From NCBI GenBank assembly GCA_010645155.1, contig JAAGOF010000309.1:144957-208956 (forward strand): DNA of 64,000 bases. Direction: 5' to 3'. This DNA comes from Tigriopus japonicus. Its lineage: Eukaryota; Arthropoda; Copepoda; Harpacticoida; Harpacticidae. The stretch's first letter is position 1; each line of letters begins with the position of its first letter. Below, piece by piece: positions 22,272 through 33,860 of this stretch. The notes under the pieces were generated by a model that saw only the letters and a list, made by a program, of their open reading frames with translations, was not told the DNA's origin and did not search any database. The translations under genes and the position numbers were made by a program.

Positions 22272-22616
22272 AGGAAACTGCCAGTGAAAGAATAAAGTGT
22301 GCTCAAAGTCCAAAAAAAGACACCCTAAGCGTTATACTTCTCTCGAAGAATTTAGAAACAAATGCCGATCCAGTTTCATTCAGATCAAGTAATGATGAGG
22401 TGAACGTAATCAATGGAATTACTCCGAACATGGAGTTTTCAGAAAACAACAAACCCTCCTCAAAACAAAATATGGAAGATGCTGGCCATCAAGATGCTGA
22501 AGAAAATTGTAATTGGAGACATGCCATCGATATCAACACACCTGGTATCCCAAAACTTGAATCTAATGATCAAATTGCCCGTCCAAAGAAGCAGAATTCT
22601 TCTGATGCCTCCACAG
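22272..22616 (+). CDS. Putative internal exon of a KIF13/Khc-73-like kinesin
   Basis: A 345-bp open exon is bounded by tttttttcag at its left and ccacag/gtaaaa at its right. It encodes a hydrophilic Ser/Asn/Glu-rich segment, without a recognisable fold, of the kind common in the disordered tail of kinesin-3 motors. It starts with two bases of a split codon and ends with one base (phase 1). The CAP-Gly exon at 41972 starts with exactly the two bases needed, giving DASTG then VIEQVS. The phase match, orientation and lack of other candidate exons between suggest one gene with a 19.4-kb intron. The assignment to this gene is inference; the splice sites and open frame are directly seen. It could belong to another gene. 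Confidence 0.5.
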
Positions 22617-22919
22617 GTAAAACTTCATATTTTTAATTTTGAGGGTTTCACTGAACTCTGAGACCTTTGGCTTAACGTTTCATTTAGTTGATAATTTGAA
22701 GTCTTAATCCAAGGGAAGACATTTTGCTCTTAGGGTTGAATTTCCCGCTTCAGTTTAATTACTGAAATCTGCGTTCAAAAGGAAAAGAACAACTCTGTCG
22801 ACGACATTCCCTAAATCTTATCATACAACTTTGAACAGGCACATTGCTCCATATTTTACGTCCAATCCGGATGCCATCACAGTGACAAACTATGGGAATG
22901 AATTTTACTTATTAAATAC

Positions 22920-23335
22920 GGCCTTCCAAAACAATTGGACAGACCATTCCCATAGGATCGAACACTGAGTTTACCGTTCCTAAAGCACCTAACTTGGTGA
23001 AGGATCTGTTTGGAACATCGGTCTTGATAACAAAAGAACCGTCCAACACCCTCCAAAAGACTCCAAGTCGACGAGCTCTAAAAATCTATTTCCGACCAAT
23101 CTTCGGCTCTTTTAGAGCTTGGAAAGGACTCGAGGCCTTTCCTTGAGCTTGACACTATCTTGTGAAGACGAATCCCAAAAGTTACTAAGGCAATTTTTAC
23201 TTCTCCTCGCACAGCAATTGCGCTTACTGGAGTGTTCGCACATCCTGACCCGTCGTCCTTGTAGAAATTCCTTTGAACAAAGGCTCTGGCCTCGACAGGG
23301 TGGGCATTTGATTTTTGGACATTTTTTCCACCCGT
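22920..23335 (-). pseudogene. BEL/Pao reverse transcriptase remnant
   Basis: The minus-strand translation gives RAFVQRNFYKDDGSG, the active-site block (normally FYVDD), then IRLHKIVSSSRKGLESFPSS, RRLGVFWRVLDGSFVIKTDV and SFTKLGALGTVNSVFDPMGM with VCPIVLEG. These are the consecutive blocks of BEL/Pao pol after the active site. The V to K change in the active-site box and an in-frame TAG show it is dead. Confidence 0.75.
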
Positions 23336-24050
23336 GTCCAAAATGTGTCCAAAAGTGTCCAAAATAAGGATGTCCGAAAGGGTCCAAAAGTGTCCAAAAT
23401 TAATAATTTGTAAAATACTCCTAAATTCAGATTATTTAAACATTTTTTCCATAATAACATCACTTTACAAAGTTTGATCTGGAACAAATCAATTTAGCAT
23501 AAATAAACTTCATATATTAAATCTTTTATCATCTTAAATCTATTACACTAAACGAGCCAATTACTTGAAGGCAAAACTGGACACTTGAACTTCCCGCTCG
23601 TTTTATTTGAGGACCGAGAGAGGGGACCGATCTAAAACGATTGAACGAGCGAACGAGCAAAAGAAACATATTTTATGTAGGTGTTTCCTATCCAAGAGGC
23701 AAGAAGTCTTGTGAAACGACGACTTACAGGGAGTCCCTTCTAAATTGAGACTGAAAGTTTCCTGTCTTTTGTGCGCTCGTTCACTTTTAGTTTCACGCTT
23801 TTTAAAACCAAACTGTTTTATTCACTCTTTTGTAAAGACATTTTGTCTTTAACATTTTTTTATTAGACCATCTAAAATTTGCAAAAATGGCCTCCAAACT
23901 TCTTTTCCCTTCAACAAAATGGGGCTCCTTGTCATATTGGAAGGCTCGTCTCAAGTTATTGTGAAGATGTCTTTTTTCATTTCTGGGGCAAGAATGAATA
24001 TCCTATTCATCTCCAAGCCTCAATTGTTTGAACATTTCCATCTAGTCCAT
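23336..24050. other. Interval with short gtgtccaaaa repeats, otherwise unassigned
   Basis: 23338-23400 holds several imperfect copies of gtgtccaaaa; a similar cluster lies at 29540-29585, on the other side of the mariner remnant. The remainder is AT-rich with no gene seen. It may include the untranslated end of the mariner element. Confidence 0.45.
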
Positions 24051-24456
24051 ATTGGAGAGGCTTTGCTTCAAACTGATCGAGGTGCGTGCCTGTGCTGAGT
24101 TGCAGTTGGAAGATACAGACCATGTACGACTCCGGAAAAATCGACCGCCAGATTGCCCAGACCATTGGCTTAAATGTAAAAAGTGTCCAAAAGGTCATCA
24201 GGACTCTCAAGGCCAATGTCGGCAAGACCGACTGCGCCATGGGTGGGGAGAGGCCTGTCAGACAAGTCACCCCCGCCAACATCAGGAAGGTAAAATATGT
24301 GGTCAGGAAGCAGCCTGCCTTGAGCATCAAACAATTTGCTGATGCTTGCAACTGCTCTGAGTTGTCTGCCACGAGAATTGTCATAGACGGTGGCTTCAAG
24401 TCTCTCGCGACTTTGGAGGGGCCCCTTCTGTCCAAGATGGCGAAGGAAAAGAGGAT

Positions 24457-24655
24457 TAATGCGTCTGACCAATTAGCATTACTCACAATCGAACATCCCA
24501 AGACGACCAAATCCCACCGGTCTAACAATCGAGCTCTGAAGAGAAAGACTGGCGGGGTACGAAATATTTAATTAATCCTATGTTCTTTACAAGCTCTAAA
24601 ACGAATATATTCATTTGTTAAGTGTTCATGTCAAACTGCCGTTCCCGACTTTTCA
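24457..24655 (+). repeat. G1 5' LTR
   Basis: 199 bp, starts taatgcgtctgacc and ends cccgacttttca. The 3' partner is 27955-28153. The start lacks the usual TG, unless TGCGTCTG three bases inside is taken as the true edge. Confidence 0.85.
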
Positions 24656-24745
24656 TTGGCGACGAGGATTTAAAGAAGCCAAGACGGACATTAGGACACG
24701 CATCAGATCACGGAAACCGAGAACCCATACGCAGATCACCCCGTC

Positions 24746-26265
24746 ATGTCTCAGAACTACCATCACCAAATGCCACCGACATTCAACCACCTCGACCACT
24801 CGGAAGAAGAGCGAAGGGAGGCCTTCCAATTCTGGACCAGACGATTTGAGGCCTTTGCCAAAGGATATTACAACCACAAGAACAGACCAGGCCCCAACGA
24901 TAAGGAAGAGAAACGAGCATGGAAACGACAACTGGAAGTAGCCCTCGAGACGCCCACGGCAAGGGTTTGCACGCCCACTTTCCAGACTTCAGAGATAGCG
25001 AAGTGACCTTTCGTCAAATTATGGATTTCTTGGCCGGGAGATATGACGATCAGTCTTCGGAGTATCAGTCTTTGAACATGTTGCTGGACACATTTCAAAA
25101 ACCGGGAGAATCCTTCTCGGACTTCCTGGACAAGCTCGGAGGACTGGCAGCCCGCAGTGGTTTCCCCAATGCAGAAGCCAGAGAGTTCTTCATCAGACAT
25201 CAAGCCTTGCGGGGAACCTCCTTGCAGACCATTTGAGTCAATGCAATCCAACATCAATGGTCAATGTCAGAGCTTCGATCAAAAGCACGAGGGGTGGAGA
25301 CATCCGTGGCCGCAGGTAGACTGGGAGGAACAAGGGGTGGAACTACCCTCCAAGTTGATTTGAGCGGCCAGGAGGACACAGAGGACTCTCACGAATGGGT
25401 GACTGTACATCGAATTGGAGGTGCATACTCCAACCAGGCTCGCATGAAGGGCGGAGCTCGAGGCCCCCAAAGCAACACAGGGAAGACCTGTGGATACTGC
25501 GGCCGCCGTCACCCCCCGGGACGCCGCAATTGCCCTGCCGGCCAAGCGACATGCTCTAAATGTTCAAAGCTGGGGCACTTTGCTTCAGTATGCAAGTCAA
25601 CCAATGAGCCAGAGCAAGCAATCAGGTCAATTGGTTCCGCACGGATGGCACAGGGCAGGGATGACATGGAGGAGGATGACCCGTCGGTGATGTTTTATAA
25701 CGTCCTAGCACTCACGGACTCTACCTATGGGGGAGCACCCCCCGCAATGGCCGCGAACATATGGGTGGGAACAACACGCATCCAAGCTATCGTGTACACA
25801 GGGGCACAGGCCAATGTGGTCCCACTCCGCCTGATTGGGCTTGACAACCTAGAAAGGTTGAAGGCAACTTCCGTCACAATACGACCTTTTGGGAGCAACG
25901 AGATCACATCACGCGGGGTTCTGCTCGTTGACACAACATGGAAAAGCTCAACAGTATCAGCTAAATGGATAGTCATCGACGACAAGCCACTCCCCAGAAT
26001 TATCGACCCCATAATATCCCGTTCTCGGGCCCAAGATCTGGGCCTAGCCCGCTTACACAAAGACCTAGTTCCATATTCATTATCTCATACTGCAGACCCA
26101 AATAAACAGACTCAGACCTACCTCAAGTCCACTCAATCACGTCAGACAGGGGCCACGTCACCCGCAGTTCAGCACATGGACCAAGGGGAGGCTGCTTTGG
26201 ATCCCAACACGAAGCGTTATATGGAAGACAACCAATTTCGGCAAAGTTTTGAAGGGATAGGGTAA
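24746..26265 (+). pseudogene. G1 Gag and protease region
   Basis: The Gag start is seen at 24746 (MSQNYHHQMPPTFNHLDHSE) and continues in shifted frames to 25236. The frame 25264-26265 holds a nucleocapsid with two zinc knuckles (CGYCGRRHPPGRRNC, then CSKCSKLGHFASVC; residues about 75-112). A retropepsin-like domain follows, where the catalytic triplet reads YTGA (codon 25795-25797 is TAC) in place of DTGA. Loss of the catalytic Asp, together with Gag frameshifts, inactivates it. After PYSLSHTADPN the protein runs out of homology and ends at GIG, where the RT should begin. Confidence 0.75.
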
Positions 26266-26269
26266 CTCA

Positions 26270-27849
26270 GGGGACATCAGGGCCACCAAGACATCCAATA
26301 TAAGGTACAACACCTCAGAGGCGCAGAAAACCCGGCAGACTACATTTCACGAAATCCAATTCCGTGGGAGGCATTGCCAAGAGAAATGCAGGCCGAAGCA
26401 GATGAGAGCAAGAAGCTTTTGTACCAGCTCCATTCACACGATATTCTTCCGGCGCTGGGCACAGAGCAAATAATACGGGCCTCGACTTGCTGCCCGGATA
26501 TAGCTTTCTTACAAAGTCATCTCCAGAATGGGACAACTCCTTCAAACTGGGAGCACTTCAAGCCATACAGGAGGATCTTCCAGGAACTAACGCTCTCCTT
26601 TCAAGGTAATGTTCTGAGGGGAGAGCAGTTAGTGGTACCCTCGCCCATCTGAGCCAAAGTGTTGGAACTGGCCCATGGAGCGGCCCACTTGGGCATTGTG
26701 TCATTGAAGAGGAGGCTCCGGGCAGGATTCTGGTACCCAGGCATGGATCAGGATGCGGAGGAGGTTGTGAAAGCATGTGAAAAGTGCCAACTTTATGTCC
26801 CAGAGGAGGCAAAACCTCGTCCACGCCCTCAAGGGATCCCACCATACCCCTGGCACACAATATCGGTGGACCTCTTTGGGCCAACTCTGGGGGACCGCCA
26901 CGTAGTCGTGGCACAATGCAATAGCTCCAGGTACCCGGCGGCGGTTTTCATACGGAAACCATCAACGGGATTGACCGTCGGAGCACTGAGGGCAATCTTC
27001 GAGGAACTGGGATACCCACGAAGCATCAGGACGGACAATGCCGCATTGTTCCACTCTTCAGAATTCGCCCACTTTTTGGAGTCCGCAGAAATCCAACACA
27101 CATTTTCACCACCATATCATCCACAATTCAATCCAGCAGAGTGTACCATGAAGCTCATCGGTAAGGCCATAAAAATGTCAAAACAAACGCCACGTGATAT
27201 GGAGAGAGCTGTAGCTGAGGCCCAGGAGGACTACAGACGTACACCTCATCCAGCGACGGGGGTGTCCCCAAGGACACTCATGGCGCGGGCCAAAGATGCT
27301 GAATTGATAAGCAAGGTGGCGGCACGAGACCGGGAGATCAAGAGGAGAAGAAGGAGCAAATACAATCAGCCTTCAAAGGAACTGAGCTTAACTCCTGGGC
27401 AACAAGTCAGACACAAGGTAATGAACAAAAAGTCGAAATTTCACCCACTCTTTTCTGAGCAGACCGTGACCGTCCAAGCCCGACTTCACGGGGACACATA
27501 CCTTCTTCGCCATCCGACCACAGACTCAACAATGGTGAGGCACAGGGATCATATTAAGCCCGTGGCCTCCACCCTCCACAACCCCGACCATTCTAATCCA
27601 CATTGGGAGGAGCGGGCCATGCTCATCCTACAGCCCTCTCCGGGGCCAGGCAAAGACTCGAGCCCGGACCACCTCGACAGCACATTTGGAAGCGCCGCAG
27701 AGCTTGGGGAAGAGGGAGCCCCCCCCCCCCTGGCTCGAGCCAGAGGAAGACGACGACATACAATTCCACACCACACGGCCGCCCCGACGGGCATCCTGGT
27801 AGAGGAACTAAAAAGTATCAAGCACTTGATGGCTGGAACGGACGCTTGA
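26270..27849 (+). pseudogene. G1 RNase H tail and integrase
   Basis: Starts at the very end of RNase H (VQHLRGAENPADYISRNP). One in-frame TGA lies after QLVVPSPI, near 26650. The frame 26659-27849 then encodes a full integrase. The HHCC finger is LAHGAAHLGIVS with CEKCQLY. The DDE core is ISVDLFGPT, IRTDNAALF and the NPAEC glutamate. A basic C-terminal domain has LTPGQQVRHKVMNKKSKFHP and VRHRDHIKPV. Apart from the upstream stop it looks complete. A run of ten C residues at about 27721-27730 lies in the tail. Confidence 0.8.
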
Positions 27850-27954
27850 TCACCCCACCCTGCCTTCCCACCTTGCAGACCGCATACCAGATCACAAGGA
27901 CCTCCGAATTTCCCCCCCCCCAACCCATCCGACACCAGCAGAGTTTGGGAATCT

Positions 27955-28153
27955 TAATGCGTCTGACCAATTAGCATAGGTCACAATCGAACATCCCAAG
28001 ACGACCAAATCCCACCGGTCTAACAATCGAGCTCTGAAGAGAAAGACTGGCGGGGTACGAAATATTTAATTAATCCTATGTTCTTTTCATGCTCTAATAC
28101 GAATATATTCATTTGTTAGGTGTTCATGTCAAACTGCCGTTCCCGACTTTTCA
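27955..28153 (+). repeat. G1 3' LTR
   Basis: Partner of 24457-24655. It is preceded by gagtttgggaatc, a weak purine-rich tract. Confidence 0.85.
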
Positions 28154-28481
28154 AGGATGGAAAGGTGCCAAAAGCTGGAGGACTGGTTTAGGGGGAATGA
28201 GAGCAAAAGCGGGAGCAAGAGAGTGGTTTTGTGGAGCAATGACAACTCTTTGTTGTGGACCAGGTGGACAACAAGAGGAACAGGAGGCTGATGGCTAAAA
28301 AGGCAGACGTTAACTTGCAGGCGGCCATTTAGACCAATCACTGGGCATTCATAATGGTGTTTGAATTGGCTGGAAGTGATGAAAAGGTTTTGTCACGCCT
28401 CAGTATATGGGCCCAAGTGGAGGAGGAAGGTGGTGCTGATGCAAGACAGGCACCCTGTCATACTGCAAATACAGTCCAGGA

Positions 28482-29188
28482 TAGTGATGTGACTTGGGCA
28501 AGTAATGAGTCATCACAGACACCCAAGAACAAGTTGTTGACAAGCATTACTTGGGCAATACACCAATACACTTGGCAAGCTCAAGGAACATTGGAAGATG
28601 CAGTTGCCGGCAGTTGCTCTTTGAAGAGTTAAGATACTTGCAGTGTGACTTAGAAGAAAAAATGTCAAGTTGCATTATCGATGATCTTTTGACCTTAATA
28701 ATTTAGCAATAAATAGTGGAAGTGATACAAAAAATATTTCAATTTGGATAGCATTTGCAAAACCATGGTTTTTTTTTGTTTCGGTTCTAGGCCACACATG
28801 AATGCACTTTTGAGGCTAATCAAGACCGAGATTTAGAAGTCACACTTCCAGAACAATCTCGTTTACTCAGAGTTGCCGGCATGAAAAAGTAAAATGCCAA
28901 ATCTTTTTTAAGTATTCTCGAAATCTTTTGCATTTCCCCATGTGAGAGAATTGAAGTGTGTAATTTTCTTAAAAATACGTCCTTTCAAAGGTATGGGCCC
29001 TATTTAGCTGAATCAGCCTGGTTTAGTGAAATTCGGATGGCAAGTTTATTCTTCGTTCATAGCAAATTTGGCAAACCTGTTAGCTGGGAAAAGTACTTGT
29101 ACAAACACCCAAGCTATGCCAAGCTTCAGCAAGCCCAAGCACTGTGCCAGTACAGCTTGCCCAATCTCTTGTTTGCCCCCCATCACTA
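28482..29188. mobile_element. hAT-type MITE W, copy 2 (707 bp)
   Basis: Ends TAGTGATG and CATCACTA; 8-bp duplication gtccagga (28474-28481 and 29189-29196). The reverse orientation of the same sequence is at 40911-41619. It interrupts the mariner frame after HTANTVQ. No transposase is visible. Confidence 0.9.
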
Positions 29189-29599
29189 GTCCAGGATCAT
29201 CTCTCAGAAAACTGAGGGCCAGAGGCCTTCTGACCCAAAGAACTATGGCCAGCCACGTCTCCCAACCCCAACCCCCTGAACTTTTAGGTGTGGTCGGCGG
29301 TGGAGGGCGTGACCAATTCCAGGAGGCACTCTAACATCCAAGTCCTAAAGGCCATAATAAAAAAAACTGGGGAACCGTCTTGGAGGCCTCCAAGGTCAGT
29401 CAAGTGTGTGCAATGGTCAGGGACAGAATCGCCAAGGTCTTAGCTACAAACGGAGACCACTTCTTGTAGTTTTATAATAAAAATACATTAAAGTATATAT
29501 TTTTCGATATCAGGAGAGAGTTTTGGCTCCCTAGTGCCCAAACGTGTCCAAAAATGTCCAAGAGTGTCCAAAAGTGTCCAAAATACCCAAAATGTTAGG

Positions 29600-29877
29600 A
29601 TAAGAGTCCAAAAGTCAAACAAACGTAAAAGAAAAACACTTTCAATGCACGACTAATTGAATTCAAACGAATGACCGGTTATATACTCAAACATAAATAG
29701 TTCTTGAACATGTTACTTACCTTAAAAAACCATGCCATGATTAGTTCAATCTTTGGTCAAGAGGCAAATACATTTTTTATTTTTTTTTATTTTTATTATC
29801 GGGACATTCCTTTTATACATTGACAAAAGAACATGACTAGAATACGAGACGAGCACGAGCATCAAGTGGAGTGATCT
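29600..29877. other. AT-rich interval before G2
   Basis: No gene seen. T-rich low-complexity sequence occupies 29770-29800. Confidence 0.5.
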
Positions 29878-29987
29878 ATAAAGCGATTGTATAAACGTCG
29901 CAAGAGAATGTGTATTTTAGGCCAAAATTCCAGACAAAGTAAACCCGATCCGAGCGAGAGCATCTAGACTCAAGAGCAGGAGCTACA
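29878..29987 (-). repeat. G2 3' LTR
   Basis: 110 bp, partner of 33861-33970. Confidence 0.9.
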
Positions 29988-30087
29988 CAGCCCCCCTGCA
30001 AGAATGACACTTATGATGGTAAGTTATAAGAAAATATAAACAACACATAATTGGGATACAATGAGTTGAACACAAATCAAAACATAA

Positions 30088-30798
30088 CTACCCCGTTTGG
30101 AACCGGTCAACCCTCTTGACAAGTCGGCCAGATCGAGTAGTTTGTATTGGTTTCTCAACCATAAAGGCCGGTTTAACTCTGTCTATGTTCACAGTTTTAG
30201 GATGTTCATTGATTAGTAAGACCATATTTTTGCTATTCCTTTTTAACACTTTGAAAGGCCCTTCATAAGGTGAACTAAGTGTAGACTGAATCCGATCCAC
30301 TCGCAACCACACATGTGAGCACGAATGAAGAGAAGTAGGCACGAATGAAGAAGCTTGACCATGAAACATGGTAGGCAATGGCACATAAGATTTCACAGCT
30401 TCATTGACATCCTGAAACACTTGTGAAGGTGACTTCGATATGTCTAGAATGTCACACATAACTCCGGGAACCCGCAAACTAGTACCAAACACCAGCTGTG
30501 CGGGCGAATATCCCGAGTCATCCTTGGGTGCCGTTCTGATTCCCAAGAGTATCCAAGGCAGTTGTCTAGCCCAATCGCAACCGGCCTGACGAGCCCGAAA
30601 CGATTCCTTTAACTGACGATGCAACCTTTCCACCATTCCATTTGCCTGGGGATGGTAGGCAGAGGTGTGATGGATTTGGAATCCTAAAAAATGTGACAAC
30701 CTTTCCCACAATGACGACGTGAATTGTGCTCCACGATCTGAAATAATTGTGTCGGGCAAGCCAAAACGGGCCACCCAACCGCTCAACAAAGCGCGCAT
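30088..30798 (-). pseudogene. G2 integrase C-terminal part (frameshifted)
   Basis: Continues the integrase from [20 protein letters not shown]. The second catalytic Asp is in IISDRGAQFTSSLW, the Glu in ANGMVERLHRQLKESF. Gypsy C-terminal text follows (SPYEGPFKVLKRNSKNMVLL and TVNIDRVKPAF). It is intact in itself and separated from the main pol frame by the shift near 30790. Confidence 0.8.
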
Positions 30799-33167
30799 GT
30801 CTCAGCCGTGATATCCGAAATAGGAAATGCCTCCGGCCATCTTGAGAACCTGTCGATGACTGTCAGCAAGTAGCGAGAACCTTGTGAAATCTCGAATGGA
30901 CCCACCAGATCCACATGGATTACCCTAAACCGAGCAGAGGGAATATCCATATGAGATGCAGGCGACTTTGTGTGTCGAACTATCTTCGATCGCTGACAAT
31001 CTCCACATTCCCGAACCCATTGATTAATATCGCGTGACAACCCGTGCCATACGTAATGTTTGGCTATGGAACGCCGGGATGCTCGAGATCCCTGATGTGC
31101 GATGCTATGAAATTGGAGAAACAGATCTCGACGAAGAGGCGATGGGATCCATGGCCTGGGACGGCCGCACGAGACATCACATAAGAGTTTCATTTCCGGC
31201 CGAAACTCTATATTTTCCCATTTTAATCCCGTTAATGAAGTTTTCACCGAGATTAACTCGGAGTCCTCCATTTGCGCTTCATAGATTAATTCCGGAGTAA
31301 TAAATGGCATATCGGCGTTGATCGATCCAATTCGCGAGAGGCAATCCGCCACCACGTTTGACTTTCCCGAAATGTGTTTGATGTTCGTCGAAAATTCCGA
31401 GATAAACATGAGGTGCCTTTGTTGACGATTAGTTAAGGGATCCGACGCTTTGGAGAATGCGAACTTCAGAGGTTGGTGATCGGTATAAATCGTCAAATCT
31501 TGCCCCTCCACAAAATGACGGAAATGTCGAAGGGCCAGATATATGGCCAACAGTTCCAAATCATATGTGGAGTATTTCTTTTCAGGATCTCTTAATTTCC
31601 GTGAAAAGAAAGCCAGTGGTCGCCAGTCACCCTGAGAGAACTGTTCGAGCACAGCGCCTACCGCTTTTTCCGAAGCATCCGTGGTGAGAGCCAACGGAGC
31701 CGACGTTTCGGGAAAACTCAGGAGGGTAGCTCGAGCTAATTTGTCTTTAGCTGCCTGAAATGCGCCATCAAGCTGAGGAGACCAAACCAACAACTTCGGA
31801 TTGCCTTTCAGGGCCTCGTGCAAAGGTGCCAGGGCATGAGACAGGCCAGGAAGAAATCGATGGTAAAATGTGATCATGCCAATGAATTCACGAAGTTGAG
31901 CGGCTGTCTGTGGCACTGGAAACTTTTCAATAGCTTGGATCTTTTCCTTTAAGGGCTGAATGCCCCGGGCACTGATGTGATGTCCCAAAAAAGGCAGTTG
32001 GTCCAAGCCAAAAAGACATTTTTTTCGATTCAGCACCAAACCATTAGATGAAAGCCTTTCAAACAGCACACGGAGATGTCTCTTGTGATCATTCGCGGAG
32101 ACACTGGCCACGAGAATATCATCCAAATAAACATAAGCAAATGGCAAATCACCCACAACAGAATCCATGAGTCGTTGGAATGTTTGAGCAGCATTCTTTA
32201 AACCAAAAGGCATGCGCAAGAATTCAAAGAGCCCAAAAGGCGTGGTCACTGCAGTCTTGGATATATCATCGGGATGCATCGGTATTTGATTATAACCCCT
32301 GATTAAGTCCACTTTGGAAAAGATGGTGCGACCAGCCAATCCGTCTGAAAAATCTTGTATGTGTGGTACCGGATATCGATCCGGAATGGTGATATCATTT
32401 AATCTTCTATAGTCTCCCACTAATCGCCACGAACCATCAGGTTTAGGGACTGCATGTAAAGGCGAGGCAAAGTTGGAACAGGAACGACGACAAATCTTCA
32501 TGTCGGACATTGCTCCAAATTCAGTTTTGGCCATAGTCGTTCTGTCTTTGGCTAAACGCCGAGGTCGAGAGAAAACAGTTTGGCCATTTGTGAGAATACG
32601 ATGTGTGACACCATGCTTCGGCTGTGCATCACTAAATGATGGGGTTAAGAGTTCAGGGAATTCGTCCAATATCGCGGAGAATGAACAAGTGGTTTTGGGT
32701 CTCAGGATCGACAATGCCGGGGCTGCTGCCCGACCCAAATGCCCGTATATAATACGTTTAGACTGGGGATCGTACAATCGATTGTGCAAAAGATCGACCA
32801 CTAAATTATTGGCCCGTAAAAAATCAGCCCCCAAAATGGCCTGATCCAAATCTGTAACGTAGAACGTCCAATTATAGACATGATCCCCCAGGTGGATGTT
32901 GCAAGTTTTAGTGCCGTACGACAATATAGTGGAACCATTAGCTGCCGTGAACGACGGCGAGGCCGGTAGGGAACGCGAATGACGAGACACTGGTAGAACA
33001 CTGACTTGTGCTCCCGAATCAACAAGGTAGGAGGTATTATTTAGTTTATTAGTAACAAAAAGCAGACCACCACCAATGACATTTACTGATGGCCGTCTTC
33101 GAAGTTTCCCTGGCGGTTGCTGATCCGGGCAGAATGAGACGAGATGAAAGAACAGGGATGTTCGCAA
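30783..33167 (-). CDS. G2 Pol: protease, RT, RNase H and integrase N-terminal half
   Basis: A 794-codon frame. Protease: [15 protein letters not shown] (residues about 45-60, catalytic DSG). [39 protein letters not shown] and [16 protein letters not shown] (YLDD active site). RNase [21 protein letters not shown], then [20 protein letters not shown] and [11 protein letters not shown]. Integrase zinc finger: [20 protein letters not shown] with CGDCQRSK; core start: [20 protein letters not shown], with the first catalytic Asp. The frame ends at AETCALC in the middle of the integrase core, and the missing part continues in the overlapping frame 30088-30798. It is likely a single-base indel at about 30785-30798. 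The pol start is internal to the Gag overlap, so its ATG is not meaningful. Confidence 0.85.
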   Translation of the reverse strand: MRTSLFFHLVSFCPDQQPPGKLRRRPSVNVIGGGLLFVTNKLNNTSYLVDSGAQVSVLPVSRHSRSLPASPSFTAANGSTILSYGTKTCNIHLGDHVYNWTFYVTDLDQAILGADFLRANNLVVDLLHNRLYDPQSKRIIYGHLGRAAAPALSILRPKTTCSFSAILDEFPELLTPSFSDAQPKHGVTHRILTNGQTVFSRPRRLAKDRTTMAKTEFGAMSDMKICRRSCSNFASPLHAVPKPDGSWRLVGDYRRLNDITIPDRYPVPHIQDFSDGLAGRTIFSKVDLIRGYNQIPMHPDDISKTAVTTPFGLFEFLRMPFGLKNAAQTFQRLMDSVVGDLPFAYVYLDDILVASVSANDHKRHLRVLFERLSSNGLVLNRKKCLFGLDQLPFLGHHISARGIQPLKEKIQAIEKFPVPQTAAQLREFIGMITFYHRFLPGLSHALAPLHEALKGNPKLLVWSPQLDGAFQAAKDKLARATLLSFPETSAPLALTTDASEKAVGAVLEQFSQGDWRPLAFFSRKLRDPEKKYSTYDLELLAIYLALRHFRHFVEGQDLTIYTDHQPLKFAFSKASDPLTNRQQRHLMFISEFSTNIKHISGKSNVVADCLSRIGSINADMPFITPELIYEAQMEDSELISVKTSLTGLKWENIEFRPEMKLLCDVSCGRPRPWIPSPLRRDLFLQFHSIAHQGSRASRRSIAKHYVWHGLSRDINQWVRECGDCQRSKIVRHTKSPASHMDIPSARFRVIHVDLVGPFEISQGSRYLLTVIDRFSRWPEAFPISDITAETCALC

Positions 33168-33808
33168 CGATATGCCTTGTTACCCCACTTCTGATGTAAT
33201 CTGCACCAACCTTTGGAGGTCGCACCCCCATCAGTATTTGAACCGACTATCTTTTTGCCAATGGCTGCAATAGAAAGAGGATTTGTTGAAATCAACTTGT
33301 CGGCCAAAATCGCCAATTCACGAGGGGAGCTTGTCTCCATGATTGGTAGCAGATGGGATCGCACATCCGGTGGCATGAGATCCACAAAAATAGTCATGAA
33401 AATCGTACATGGTCCATGAGAAGGATTAATCAATGCCAACATATCATCCATCAACTCCGACGGGTTTCGATCTCCCAACGGTGCCATGTTCAAGAGCTTC
33501 TGAGCCATCCGATACGGTGACATAGTGAACGTAGTCAGCAAGCGCTCTTTCAGTACTTGATACTTGTTATCACTAGGTTTTTCAATGACGTCGATCACCC
33601 GCTTAGCCGTATCCTGATCTAAAGCCGACAGCACATGATGATAGCGGGTATCCTCTGATGAAATACCCCGAAGAACAAATTGAGATTCGGCCTGGGCAAA
33701 CCAGATCTTCGGTTGGGCTGACCAGAATGCCGGGAGTTTAATAGATACCGCTGATAGCGACGATACTTCAAACGTCTTCTGGGATGCTCCAACATCAGAG
33801 TTAGCCAT
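33083..33808 (-). CDS. G2 Gag
   Basis: Minus-strand frame. The likely start is the ATG at 33808 ([20 protein letters not shown]), because codons upstream of it run into the leader and LTR. A capsid-like region has [40 protein letters not shown] text and [12 protein letters not shown]. Near the end, [20 protein letters not shown] matches the unusual Cys/His finger of this Gypsy group (YH..FG..A..C..PC), not a standard CCHC knuckle. It ends at 33083 and overlaps the pol frame (from 33167) by about 85 bp in another frame, so pol would need a ribosomal frameshift in the overlap. Confidence 0.8.
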   Translation of the reverse strand: MANSDVGASQKTFEVSSLSAVSIKLPAFWSAQPKIWFAQAESQFVLRGISSEDTRYHHVLSALDQDTAKRVIDVIEKPSDNKYQVLKERLLTTFTMSPYRMAQKLLNMAPLGDRNPSELMDDMLALINPSHGPCTIFMTIFVDLMPPDVRSHLLPIMETSSPRELAILADKLISTNPLSIAAIGKKIVGSNTDGGATSKGWCRLHQKWGNKAYRCEHPCSFISSHSARISNRQGNFEDGHQ

Positions 33809-33860
33809 GGTGCGTGTAAGATTTCCAAGAAACGCAAGGAAAAAAAACTCGGGGTCACCA

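Larger units (their letters stand above)
24457..28153 (+). mobile_element. Ty3/Gypsy element G1, RT deleted
   Basis: LTRs of 199 bp at 24457-24655 and 27955-28153 differ at about 7 positions by eye (roughly 96% identical). The 5-bp flank aggat is duplicated (24452-24456 and 28154-28158). A primer-site-like sequence, tggcgacgaggattt, follows the left LTR. The element carries gag, protease and integrase, but RT and most of RNase H are missing between about 26255 and 26280, so it cannot move on its own. Confidence 0.85.
24086..29470 (+). pseudogene. Tc1/mariner-superfamily transposase split by two insertions
   Basis: Three separated parts form one reading. Part 1 (24086-24456) has an HTH, GKIDRQIAQTIGLNVKSVQK, and ends LSKMAKEKR. 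Part 2 (28154-28473) continues MERCQKLEDWFRGNESKSGS, a degraded first-Asp block (VVLWSNDNSLL), MVFELAGSDEKV and DRHPVIL-type text, then HTANTVQ. Part 3 (29197-29470) has frameshifted LLTQRTMASHVSQPQPPELL (the WPKELWPA..SPNPNPLNF block in another frame) and ends with DRIAKVLATNGDHFL. The Gypsy element 24457-28153 and MITE 28482-29188 account for the gaps; removing each with one target duplication restores continuity. Stops and frameshifts within the parts make it dead. Confidence 0.7.

Noticed and set aside
23338..29585. gtgtccaaaa clusters as mariner TIRs
   Set aside because: Both clusters have the same orientation instead of inverted, so they are not terminal inverted repeats. They may be internal repeats.
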